A stretch of 15,399 nt of DNA from Candidatus Tayloriibacteriota bacterium (GTDB lineage Bacteria > Patescibacteriota > Minisyncoccia > Phycocordibacterales > JAKAEA01). The DNA is taken from the NCBI GenBank assembly GCA_029288535.1, contig JARIGY010000103.1:1-15399 (forward strand), given 5' to 3'. Under the pieces are notes generated by a model that ran no database searches, was not told the origin of the DNA, and saw only the letters and a program-made list of their open reading frames with translations. This document shows, one piece after another, positions 1 to 6,403 of the stretch; position 1 is the stretch's first letter; each line of letters opens with the position of its first letter. The position numbers were made by a program, and so were the translations under genes.

Positions 1-183
1 GTTGCAAACCTTATCCGGGAACGCCGCACGCACGAGATCAATACCGTCATCGAAACGGGTTCCCAGCTCGGCATGATCGACATGAACCGTTCATTGGCCG
101 AGCTGGTGCGGGCAGGGGAGATCACCATCGAGAATGCCTACAAATTCTCGCTCAACCCGAAGATCCTGGAGAAGCTGATTTAA
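1..183 (+). CDS. pilT: PilT-like twitching ATPase, C-terminal end (partial)
   Basis: The reading frame is open from the first base and ends at TAA 181-183, giving the last 60 residues of a protein that starts outside the window. The tail matches the C-terminal region of PilT/GspE-family retraction ATPases: VANLIRE, then a T-H-E-I-N-T-V-I-E-T-G segment and the hydrophobic GMIDMNRSLAEL helix, where PilT proteins typically have NLIREGKTHQI...GM.TMDQSL. No nucleotide-binding motif can be seen because those lie upstream. PilC follows 9 bp downstream, the usual pilT-pilC order. In the family, PilT hexamers hydrolyse ATP at the cytoplasmic base of the pilus to drive retraction. Assignment to PilT rather than PilB rests on this tail only. 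Confidence 0.85.
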   Translation, partial: VANLIRERRTHEINTVIETGSQLGMIDMNRSLAELVRAGEITIENAYKFSLNPKILEKLI

Positions 184-192
184 AAATACCAT

Positions 193-1398
193 ATGATTTT
201 CAATTACAAGGCAATCGACAATACCGGCATCGAGCGCGAAGGCACCATCGAGGCGATAAACGTGGATGTCGCCGTCACGTCCCTGCAGCGCCGCGGCCTC
301 ATTATTTCCACCATCAAGTCTCCTACGGAAGGCAGTTTCCTGCAGAGCAACATCAGTTTCCTGACCCGCGTCAGCAACAAGGACATCGTCATCCTGTCGC
401 GGCAAATGGCGATTCTTTTCGAAGCGCAGGTTTCGGCCTTGCGCGTGTTCCGGCTCCTCGGCTCGGAAGCCGAGAACCCGATGCTGCGCAAGGCGCTCAT
501 CGAAGTCGCCGACGACATCCAGGGCGGCAGCTCGATTTCAAAAGCCCTGGAGAAGCATCCCAAGATCTTTTCAAATTTCTATGTGAACATGGTGCGTTCC
601 GGCGAAGAGTCCGGCAAGCTCGACGAGATATTCAGCTACCTTGCCGACTATCTCGACCGCACCTACGAAGTCACTTCAAAAGCCCGCAACGCGCTCATTT
701 ACCCGGCCTTCGTCATCTCGGTTTTCTTCATAGTCATGATAGTCATGTTCACGGTTGTGATCCCGAAAATCAGCGGCATCATCCTCGACAGCGGCCAGCC
801 TGTTCCCGTGTATACCCAGGTTGTCATTTTCATTTCGAATATTTTCATTCACTACAGCATCTACGCGCTTGTCGTCGTTATCATCCTGGCTTTTTTCGTG
901 ATCAGGGCGTTGCGGACTGCGAGCGGCAAAATCTGGCTCGACGGCGTGAAAATTTCTTTTCCCTATATCGGCACGCTGTTCCGCAAGCTCTACCTTTCGC
1001 GCATCGCAGACAACATGAACACGATGCTCATCTCCGGCATTCCCATGATCAAGGCGCTTGAGATCACCCATTCGCTCGTGGGCAATTCCATATACGAGCA
1101 GATTCTCGCCAATGCGGTCGATGCCGTAAAAGGCGGCAGTTCGCTTTCGGACTCGCTCATCCAGCACAAGGAGATTCCTAGCATTATGATCCAGATGATC
1201 AAAGTCGGCGAAGAGACCGGCGAGCTCGGAAGCATCCTGAAGACGATGGCGAAATTCTACCAGCGCGAAGTCATCAACGCCGTCGATACGCTCGTCGACC
1301 TCATCGAACCTATCATGATCGTTTCCCTCGGTCTCGCCGTCGGCATCCTTCTGGCTTCGGTCCTCATTCCTATTTACGACGTCGCGAATTCGGTTTAA
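193..1398 (+). CDS. pilC: Type IV pilus inner-membrane platform protein PilC
   Basis: 401 residues, the normal length for PilC/GspF. PilC is the polytopic platform that couples the cytoplasmic ATPases to pilin insertion and extraction. Two copies of the T2SSF domain are visible, at about residues 65-190 and 265-390; each contains the family signature, GEESGKLDE at 137-145 and GEETGELG at 339-346. Membrane helices are likely at about 170-192, 209-239 and 372-395. The N-terminus (YKAIDNTG...EGTIEA) is the typical cytoplasmic start. The ATG at 193 gives the canonical N-terminus; no Shine-Dalgarno sequence is seen, and translation is probably coupled to pilT, which ends 9 bp upstream. A 378-bp non-coding stretch follows, so the pilin genes form separate units. 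Confidence 0.95.
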   Translation: MIFNYKAIDNTGIEREGTIEAINVDVAVTSLQRRGLIISTIKSPTEGSFLQSNISFLTRVSNKDIVILSRQMAILFEAQVSALRVFRLLGSEAENPMLRKALIEVADDIQGGSSISKALEKHPKIFSNFYVNMVRSGEESGKLDEIFSYLADYLDRTYEVTSKARNALIYPAFVISVFFIVMIVMFTVVIPKISGIILDSGQPVPVYTQVVIFISNIFIHYSIYALVVVIILAFFVIRALRTASGKIWLDGVKISFPYIGTLFRKLYLSRIADNMNTMLISGIPMIKALEITHSLVGNSIYEQILANAVDAVKGGSSLSDSLIQHKEIPSIMIQMIKVGEETGELGSILKTMAKFYQREVINAVDTLVDLIEPIMIVSLGLAVGILLASVLIPIYDVANSV

Positions 1399-1435
1399 TC
1401 TTCTCTTCCGCTTCAATCTCTCCGCCTCGGGCATA

Positions 1436-1576
1436 CCAATCTCCCCCAGACTTTGTCCGGCCCCTCTTATAAACAAGAGGGGAAATGCGCTGCTGACAAT
1501 ATTCCACCAGACTCAGACGAAGGGTACCTCTCTTATATTCATAAGAGGGGTCAGCTGAAAGCTGGGGGAGATTGGG
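1436..1576. repeat. Paired imperfect inverted repeat, MITE/REP-like
   Basis: The outer 14 bp are perfect inverted repeats: CCAATCTCCCCCAG at 1436-1449 and its complement at 1562-1575. Inside each arm is a smaller palindrome with a CCCTCTTA...TAAGAGGGG core, at 1461-1482 (CCCCTCTTATAAACAAGAGGGG, near-perfect) and at 1527-1550. The arms are diverged between the outer repeat and the inner palindrome, and the central spacer is about 44 bp. TA dinucleotides flank the outside (1434-1435 and 1578-1579), which could be a target duplication but is weak evidence. No transposase is encoded, so if mobile it would need help in trans. A related palindrome sits inside ligA at 8814-8850. Confidence 0.75.
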
Positions 1577-1581
1577 ATAAG

Positions 1582-1648
1582 TTATTCACAATCACTTCAC
1601 ATTTAATTTTTAAAAAATAAATTTAAAAACTTCCCGAGGTTATCCACA
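1582..1648 (+). promoter_or_regulatory. Two DnaA-box-like 9-mers flanking an AT-rich tract
   Basis: TTATTCACA at 1582-1590 and TTATCCACA at 1640-1648 both match the bacterial DnaA-box consensus TTATNCACA exactly and lie on the same strand, with an almost pure A/T run at about 1600-1632 between them. This arrangement resembles a minimal DnaA-binding region, but no dnaA, dnaN, rpmH or rnpA gene is near, and two sites are few for an origin. Regulation of the downstream pilin by DnaA, or chance, are alternatives. Confidence 0.35.
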
Positions 1649-1661
1649 TCCCGCGCTACAC

Positions 1662-1728
1662 TATCCCGGCAGTTGGGATATACTACTTGTATAGGCATAT
1701 AGCGACAACCGCTTATGCGGTCGGGTCG
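1662..1728 (+). promoter_or_regulatory. Candidate promoter, operator and leader hairpin of first pilin
   Basis: A TATACT box at 1679-1684 could be the -10 element of the pilin at 1777. No good -35 lies 17 bp upstream. Instead a 6-bp dyad, TATCCC (1662-1667) and GGGATA (1675-1680) with a 7-bp spacer, overlaps the box and could be an operator. A transcript starting near 1691 would carry a leader of about 86 nt with a hairpin: ACCGC/GCGGT closing a TTAT loop (1708-1721), extended by CGAC/GTCG (1703-1706 with 1725-1728). The rest of the leader is A/T-rich with no Shine-Dalgarno sequence. Confidence 0.4.
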
Positions 1729-1776
1729 ATTTACATAAAAGTAAAAAAGTTCATTATCAAAATTAACAAATTATAA

Positions 1777-2268
1777 ATGAAGAAAAATAAAGGTTTTACA
1801 CTTATCGAATTGCTCGTTGTCATCGCCATCATCGGTATCCTTTCTGCGGTCGTCTTGGCATCTCTCAACACAGCCCGAACAAAGGGACAGGTTGCAGCAG
1901 CTAAAGCGGATCTGGTCAATATGCGAGTCGAAGCCGCCCTCTTTTACGATAACAACTCACAGAGTTATGGTACTGCAAATGCAGGTTCATGTACTGCTCC
2001 GAAAGCCGGAAGTCTCTATGTAGCTGACCAAACACTTGCTGCGCAAATCTCAGGTGCTGGAACCGTTACTACTGCAATGGATTGCGGTAACTCAACCACA
2101 GCATGGGCCGTAGCAGCAACTCTTAAGGATGGTACATTCTGGTGTGTTGATAGTACAGGCGCTTCACGCGGTGCAGCTAGTACCACAGGTACTGCATACA
2201 CTGCCCTTGGTGCAGCAAACCTTACTGCTGCAAAACCAGCAACAAGTCTTGCAACTATCTGTAACTAA
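1777..2268 (+). CDS. Type IV pilin, likely major subunit
   Basis: 163 residues with a textbook class III signal: MKKNKG followed by FTLIELLVVIAIIGILSAVVLASL. PilD would cut after Gly6 and methylate Phe7; Glu11 is the conserved Glu5 of the mature protein. The hydrophobic N-terminal helix (7-30) is followed by an Ala/Thr/Gly-rich globular part with four cysteines (C72, C103, C123, C162) that could form two disulfides. The codons favour A/T third positions, unlike the C/G-ending neighbours, which may reflect high expression or separate origin. The gene has its own long leader and is followed by a strong terminator, so it is probably transcribed alone. A paralogue follows at 2361. Calling it the major pilin is an inference from this isolation; homology to one species' PilA cannot be judged. 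Confidence 0.9.
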   Translation: MKKNKGFTLIELLVVIAIIGILSAVVLASLNTARTKGQVAAAKADLVNMRVEAALFYDNNSQSYGTANAGSCTAPKAGSLYVADQTLAAQISGAGTVTTAMDCGNSTTAWAVAATLKDGTFWCVDSTGASRGAASTTGTAYTALGAANLTAAKPATSLATICN

Positions 2269-2297
2269 TAAGGTAGTATAGAATATCTAGTCTTTTC

Positions 2298-2327
2298 AAA
2301 AACCACTCGATCGAGTGGTTTTTGTTT
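2298..2327 (+). terminator. Rho-independent terminator after first pilin
   Basis: A perfect inverted repeat, AAAAACCACTCGA (2298-2310) and TCGAGTGGTTTTT (2311-2323), is followed by GTTT. The stem has G:C-rich pairs around a short CGATCG centre, and the T run is directly adjacent. It lies 30 bp after the pilin stop codon. The flanking A and T runs make it potentially bidirectional, but only + strand transcription is expected here. Confidence 0.9.
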
Positions 2328-2345
2328 GGTAAAAAAATAAAAAAT

Positions 2346-2353
2346 GCTATACT
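2346..2353 (+). promoter_or_regulatory. Extended -10 box for second pilin
   Basis: The sequence TGCTATACT (2345-2353) is an extended -10 element (TGn-TATACT) with 7 nt between the box and the ATG at 2361. Initiation would fall at or next to the start codon, so the mRNA would be leaderless. It sits just behind the terminator of the preceding pilin. Confidence 0.55.
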
Positions 2354-2360
2354 TTATTTT

Positions 2361-2855
2361 ATGAAAAAATCATCTGGCTTTACGATTTTAGAATTGCTCG
2401 TTGTGATCACGATCATCGGCGTTCTCACTGCGATTGTTCTTGCGGCTCTAAGCACTCCAAGAAATAAAAGCAAGGACGCGGCAATAAAAGCGGATTTTGC
2501 AAATATCCGTCCTCAATCGACGCTCTATTATGATAACAACACTGGGTACAGTACCGGTGCTACCACGATCGCTGCAAGTGCAGGTACTTCAGCGGCTTGT
2601 GCTATTGCGAATACCGTGTTTGCCGACCCGAATATTACTGGACAAATTTCCGGTGCCGATAAAGCCGCGGGCGGCACTGGCGCATCAACGCCGACCAAAG
2701 TTGTATGCAGCAATGATCTTGCCACTGCTCCGGCAAAGGTTAGTGTCTGGGCGATCCAAGTACCCCTGGTGAGTGTGACAGGCTACTGGTGTGTTGATAG
2801 TACAGGCGCAGCAAGAGCTGAGACGGTAGCGCTTGCTACCACAAACTGCCCATAG
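2361..2855 (+). CDS. Type IV pilin, paralogue of the preceding pilin
   Basis: 164 residues: MKKSSG, then FTILELLVVITIIGVLTAIVLAAL, with cleavage after Gly6 and Glu at mature position 5. The globular part is Ala/Thr-rich with four cysteines (C80, C116, C144, C163), one fewer in none of the places where the preceding pilin has them: same number and order. Both proteins share the local sequence WCVDSTGA before the last cysteine, so they are diverged duplicates. An in-frame ATG at 2322 exists, but it overlaps the terminator and would place 13 extra residues before the normal signal; ATG 2361 is preferred, directly behind the TATACT box. It may be an alternative major pilin or an abundant minor one. 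Confidence 0.9.
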   Translation: MKKSSGFTILELLVVITIIGVLTAIVLAALSTPRNKSKDAAIKADFANIRPQSTLYYDNNTGYSTGATTIAASAGTSAACAIANTVFADPNITGQISGADKAAGGTGASTPTKVVCSNDLATAPAKVSVWAIQVPLVSVTGYWCVDSTGAARAETVALATTNCP

Positions 2856-2907
2856 CGCAGGACTATTTTCTTTTCACGCTATGTGCATAACGCATGAGCC
2901 TCGCCAT

Positions 2908-2915
2908 GCTATACT
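2908..2915 (+). promoter_or_regulatory. Extended -10 box for GspG-like pilin
   Basis: TGCTATACT (2907-2915) lies 6 nt before the ATG at 2922. It is the same 9-mer as at 2345-2353 and again predicts a leaderless or near-leaderless transcript. No convincing -35 is visible. It may drive the pilin-pilD-minor pilin group. Confidence 0.55.
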
Positions 2916-2921
2916 TACCTC

Positions 2922-3368
2922 ATGAAGAAAAAAGGTTCTCGCGGGTTTACTCTTGTCGAAATGATTGTCGTCATCGCCATCATCGCCATCCTCATGGCTA
3001 TCGTCCTGGCGAATCTTGAAAAGGCCCGTTCGCAAAATCGCGACAAGGTCCGCATTGCCGATATTTCCAAGATCCAGCTCGACCTGGCGCTCTATCTCAA
3101 CAAGAACGGCGCGTATCCTATCGGAAGCGACATACGTGTGCTTACCGCAGCGCTTACGCCCGACTACACTTCGACTATTCCGGTCGATCCGCTCAATACG
3201 GGGAATTATGTGTACAGCTATGCCGATGACGGTACTGGCGGAAGCTATTGCTTAAGCGCGCTTTTGGAGAATCCAAGTGCCTATATCGACACAACGGTGT
3301 ATGCGGCTTGCAACAAGAAGCCGTACTCTCTTAAGCTGAGCCAGAACAGTTATATGGTAACCAAATAA
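2922..3368 (+). CDS. GspG/PilE-like pilin or major pseudopilin
   Basis: 148 residues. The signal MKKKGSRG is followed by FTLVEMIVVIAIIAILMAIVLANL; Glu is at mature position 5. Downstream, the run RIADISKIQLDLALYLNKNGAYP (residues 44-66) is typical of GspG-like pseudopilins, whose globular domain begins with a long helix followed by a G-x-YP turn. Two cysteines (C110, C130) may form a loop like the D-region disulfide of pilins. Base composition and codon use match pilC and pilD rather than the first pilin. pilD follows after a single base (3368 to 3370), so the two are almost certainly co-transcribed and coupled. Confidence 0.88.
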   Translation: MKKKGSRGFTLVEMIVVIAIIAILMAIVLANLEKARSQNRDKVRIADISKIQLDLALYLNKNGAYPIGSDIRVLTAALTPDYTSTIPVDPLNTGNYVYSYADDGTGGSYCLSALLENPSAYIDTTVYAACNKKPYSLKLSQNSYMVTK

Positions 3369-3369
3369 T

Positions 3370-4179
3370 ATGATATTTCTCGCTACATTTTTTGTTTTCC
3401 TGTTCGGCCTCGCCATCGGCAGTTTTCTCAATGTCGTGATCTACCGCTACAACACCGGCAGGGGAGTCGGCGGCCGTTCGGGCTGCATGAATTGCGGCAA
3501 GACACTGGAGTGGTACGAGCTTTTCCCGGTTGTGAGCTTTCTGGTGCAGCGGGCCCGATGCCGCAATTGCAGTTCGAAACTTTCCTGGCAGTACCCGGCA
3601 GTGGAGTTTCTGACCGCCTGCCTTTTCACAGCTACTTTCTTGAAGTTTTCGGATCAGGCATTGGGTCTTGGCGCATATTTTTCTTTTTTCATCATGCTTG
3701 TCTCGTGGTGCCTGCTTGTGGTTATCCTGGTATATGATTTCCGCCACAAGATAATTCCCGACGCATTGGCCTACTCTTTCGCCGCTCTCGGACTCGTGCG
3801 GATACTGTTGTTTGTGCCGACTACTCCGGCGTTCATCTTTTACGGCACGCTCCTCGCCGGACCGATCCTTTTCCTGCCGTTCTATCTTCTCTGGTTCGTA
3901 TCGGACGGCAGGTGGATAGGGCTCGGCGACGGCAAGCTTGCGCTCGGGATCGGCTGGATGCTCGGGCTCGGCTTCGGGATCTCGGCCATCGTCCTGGCAT
4001 TCTGGATCGGCGCGGCGGCAAGCATCGGGTACATGCTCGCAGCCCGTTTGAAATCGAAAGGGAAAAACCTTACAATGAAGAGCGAGATACCTTTCGCGCC
4101 GTACCTTATCCTCGGGTTCACCATCGTCTACTTCCTCTCGATCGATGTCATGGGCGTCTATACTATTTTCCATCTGTGA
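3370..4179 (+). CDS. pilD: Prepilin leader peptidase / N-methyltransferase PilD
   Basis: 269 residues, a complete A24-family aspartic membrane peptidase. It cleaves class III prepilin signals after Gly and, in bifunctional members, methylates the new N-terminal Phe. The N-terminal cytoplasmic domain (about 15-85) carries the two CxxC pairs C39/C42 and C64/C67 of the zinc-binding loop. The catalytic aspartates are D123 (VYDFRHKIIPD) and D187 (GLGDGKL). About eight hydrophobic segments fit the family. The first residues, FLFGLAIGSFLNVVIYR, are the classic start, supporting ATG 3370. Its substrates, the pilins on both sides, are encoded in the same locus. The TGA stop overlaps a possible GTG start of the next pilin. 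Confidence 0.96.
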   Translation: MIFLATFFVFLFGLAIGSFLNVVIYRYNTGRGVGGRSGCMNCGKTLEWYELFPVVSFLVQRARCRNCSSKLSWQYPAVEFLTACLFTATFLKFSDQALGLGAYFSFFIMLVSWCLLVVILVYDFRHKIIPDALAYSFAALGLVRILLFVPTTPAFIFYGTLLAGPILFLPFYLLWFVSDGRWIGLGDGKLALGIGWMLGLGFGISAIVLAFWIGAAASIGYMLAARLKSKGKNLTMKSEIPFAPYLILGFTIVYFLSIDVMGVYTIFHL

Positions 4180-4199
4180 GAAAAAAACCAACGAAAGGA

Positions 4200-4754
4200 A
4201 TGTCAAAAGGCTTCACGCTCGTCGAGCTCATGGTCTCGATTACGATCATGGTCGTCATCCTGGGAGTCGTGCTGTTCAATTCGCGCGGGTTCGATTCGAG
4301 CATCGTCCTCACCAATCTTGCGTACGACGTCGGCCTTTCGGTCCGCGAAGCGCAGAGCTACGGCATCAGCGTAAAAGGCTACAACCCAACTCCTAACACT
4401 CCATTTGCCTACCCGTACGGCATCCATTTCGACAGTTCGAACCCTACGCAGTATGTTATTTTCGTCGATCTCAACGGGGACGGGGTATATACTGGAAACG
4501 AAACAATAAAAACCTACACCATCAAGGGAGCATATAAGATTTCCAACCTGTGCACGTTGAGCGGGACCACGTGCACGAATGCGACCGTACTCGACATTAC
4601 GTTTCTCCGGCCCAACCCCGATGCGATCATTACGGCCAATGGCATATCTGCGACAAAATATGACGCCGCTCAAATAAGCGTTTCGGCAGCCAGGGTTCCC
4701 GGCAGCGTCAAGAATATCACCGTGCGATTGACCGGCCAGATTTCGATACAATGA
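4200..4754 (+). CDS. Minor pilin, FimT/GspH-like
   Basis: 184 residues from ATG 4200: MSKG, then FTLVELMVSITIMVVILGVVLF, with Glu at mature position 5. After the helix the sequence LAYDVGLSVREAQSYGISVKG resembles FimT/GspH pseudopilins. A calcium-loop-like DLNGDGVY appears in the middle, and a cysteine pair (LCTLSGTTC) lies in the C-terminal half. An alternative GTG start at 4176-4178 overlaps the pilD stop as GTGA and would add MRKKPTKG to the leader; such overlaps are common coupling signals, so the true start is uncertain. GspH-type pilins form part of the tip complex in type II secretion systems and pili. Confidence 0.85.
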   Translation: MSKGFTLVELMVSITIMVVILGVVLFNSRGFDSSIVLTNLAYDVGLSVREAQSYGISVKGYNPTPNTPFAYPYGIHFDSSNPTQYVIFVDLNGDGVYTGNETIKTYTIKGAYKISNLCTLSGTTCTNATVLDITFLRPNPDAIITANGISATKYDAAQISVSAARVPGSVKNITVRLTGQISIQ

Positions 4755-4755
4755 T

Positions 4756-5754
4756 ATGAATAAAATTCTTGTACAAAAAGGGAAGAACGGCTACCTGCTC
4801 ATCGAGCTCATGGTTTCTCTGGCCATCTTTTCGCTCATCATGACTACGAGTATCGGAGCCATGCTTGCCATCATCGAGGCCAATGCAAAATCCCAAACGG
4901 TAAAGTCGGTTATGGACAATGTGAATGTGGCTGTGGAAAATATGTCGCGCACCATCCGCATCGGTACGGATTATCAGTGTATTTCCGACCATAATACATT
5001 GATAGTTGATCAAACCACCTGCGGTGCGGGAGCCGCCGGCATTTCTTTTCTGCCCCAGGATTCCGCCGGCCCTTCCGATTACGAAGAGTATTATTTTAAT
5101 AGTGGCGCGATCTGGCGTTATCGGGCTACGCTTTCAAACGGCAATCCGGTTCAGCTCACTGCGCCGGAAGTAAAGATAGACATAGCGAGGTTTTATCTCA
5201 GCGGACTGGATACCAACGACGGCCAGCCGCGCGTCTTCATGGCTATCAATGGTACGGCCGGACCCGACAATACGAATCGCCAAAGCAAATTCGCGCTCCA
5301 GACCAGCGTGACTCAGCGCCAGCCGGACAGCAACGAGTTGGCTGTGGGTACTGTTCCGGTTCAGGGTGGCAGTCCGAACTCGGGGCTAGTCCAAGGTGCG
5401 ACATACTCTCTCGATTTTGATAATGGTGAAAATACCACTTTTACCCTGACAAGTTTCGACGGAACAAATTTTTCCGGCACCGGATCCTTCGATGATATTT
5501 CTTTGGCGCAGGATTATTCCATCAGTGGCACGGTAAGCGGATCAACCATGTCGTTTGTTGTTACCTATACAGACGGCAATACGGGCAACCAGCTCTCGAC
5601 TCCGACAGATCCGAGCGATCCATGCTATACGCAGCAAAATTCCAGCGGGGGACAGCTTTGTCCGGCAAACAACTCAAGCGGTTTTTACCAGGGTACCGTC
5701 GATCAAAGCGTTGGAGGATCCGGTAGATTTAATTGGATCATACAACCTAAATAA
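4756..5754 (+). CDS. Minor pilin, PilW/GspJ-like, with beta-rich C-terminal extension
   Basis: 332 residues, long for a minor pilin. The leader is MNKILVQKGKNG followed by YLLIELMVSLAIFSLIMTTSIGAM; the residue after the cut is Tyr instead of Phe, and Glu is kept at mature position 5. Residues to about 190 look like a PilW/GspJ domain (VENMSRTIRIG...IARFYLSG...LQTSVTQR). From about 208 to 332 there is an extra part of alternating beta-type segments rich in G, S and T (YSLDFDNGENTTFTLTSF, GTGSF, YSISGTVSGSTMSFVVTYT, YQGTVD, GRFNWII). This pattern resembles small beta-barrel domains of the lipocalin/avidin sort, which is an inference. It starts one base after the previous stop, so the genes are coupled. 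Confidence 0.85.
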   Translation: MNKILVQKGKNGYLLIELMVSLAIFSLIMTTSIGAMLAIIEANAKSQTVKSVMDNVNVAVENMSRTIRIGTDYQCISDHNTLIVDQTTCGAGAAGISFLPQDSAGPSDYEEYYFNSGAIWRYRATLSNGNPVQLTAPEVKIDIARFYLSGLDTNDGQPRVFMAINGTAGPDNTNRQSKFALQTSVTQRQPDSNELAVGTVPVQGGSPNSGLVQGATYSLDFDNGENTTFTLTSFDGTNFSGTGSFDDISLAQDYSISGTVSGSTMSFVVTYTDGNTGNQLSTPTDPSDPCYTQQNSSGGQLCPANNSSGFYQGTVDQSVGGSGRFNWIIQPK

Positions 5755-5755
5755 T

Positions 5756-6394
5756 ATGAATTCCCTAACTTCCAAAAATAATACCGGCTTCACCCTTCTC
5801 GAAACGCTTGTCGCGATTGCTATCCTGACCGTTGCGCTCGGCGCGGCGTTCGGCGTGGCCCAGAAGTCATTGAAAACATCCAACCTGGCAAAAACCCAGA
5901 CGGTCGCGGTGTATCTTGCTTCGGAGGGTCTGGAGCTGGTTCGGAATGTGCGCGACAATGTGGCTTTGTATAATAATGCGAATAGCACCCAGATCAATTG
6001 GCTTCAGCCGTTCATAGATAAGTGCGGAGGAGCTATCGATGCGTGTGTCTACGACATAGACCCGGGAAGCACCGGCTTGAACGTAACCAATACTGGCGTT
6101 TTGAGCGATGCGGCGGCGATAAAGACAAACAATAGTCCGGATTGCGATGCAACCAACGGCTGCCACCTGAAAATAGTCGGCGTGACGGCCGATCAGCCGA
6201 CCTATTATACGTCGGGTTCAAAGGGGAGCGGCTACTCGCTTTATTCGCGCAAAATCAGAATTACCAGCAACGAGGTTTTGAATAACGGAGTAGAGGAAAA
6301 AGAGGCGATCGTTACGGTTACCGTAACGTGGCTCGATCAGACATTCGCGCTCACCGAGAGCTTCCACAACTGGCAGCAGATTTCAGCAAATTAG
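5756..6394 (+). CDS. Minor pilin, PilV/GspI-like
   Basis: 212 residues from ATG 5756. The leader MNSLTSKNNTG precedes FTLLETLVAIAILTVALGAAFGVAQKSL; mature Glu5 is present. The motif TLLETLVAIAILTVAL and the following LASEGLELVRNVRDN are characteristic of PilV/GspI-like minor pilins in Parcubacteria-type loci. Three cysteines lie in the central region (C near 92 and 99, and C near 140-145). The gene begins one base after the previous stop and is part of the minor pilin string. An upstream in-frame extension from 5555 overlaps the previous gene and lacks a signal peptide, so it is not used. Confidence 0.85.
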   Translation: MNSLTSKNNTGFTLLETLVAIAILTVALGAAFGVAQKSLKTSNLAKTQTVAVYLASEGLELVRNVRDNVALYNNANSTQINWLQPFIDKCGGAIDACVYDIDPGSTGLNVTNTGVLSDAAAIKTNNSPDCDATNGCHLKIVGVTADQPTYYTSGSKGSGYSLYSRKIRITSNEVLNNGVEEKEAIVTVTVTWLDQTFALTESFHNWQQISAN

Positions 6395-6403
6395 CAAACT
6401 TTC

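Larger units (their letters stand above)
1399..1776. other. Gene-free stretch between pilC and first pilin
   Basis: No credible gene lies here. The stretch contains, in order, a paired inverted repeat (1436-1576), a DnaA-box-like 9-mer at 1582-1590, an A/T-rich tract at about 1600-1632, a second 9-mer at 1640-1648, a 6-bp dyad overlapping a TATACT box (1662-1684), a hairpin (1703-1728), and an A-rich leader running to the ATG at 1777. Each is listed separately. Confidence 0.8.

Noticed and set aside
676..1476. Minus-strand open frame opposite pilC
   Set aside because: Antisense shadow of pilC with charged low-complexity composition and no start signal; the same holds for the minus-strand frame at 3331-4206 opposite pilD.
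3912..4199. Upstream extension of the GspH-like pilin
   Set aside because: It overlaps pilD in another frame and would bury the prepilin leader; the leader needs a start at 4176 or 4200.
3370..4754. Recoded UGA (Gly) as in Absconditabacteria/Gracilibacteria
   Set aside because: TGA stops occur at natural protein ends (4177-4179, 4752-4754, 11515-11517) and no gene needs TGA read-through.
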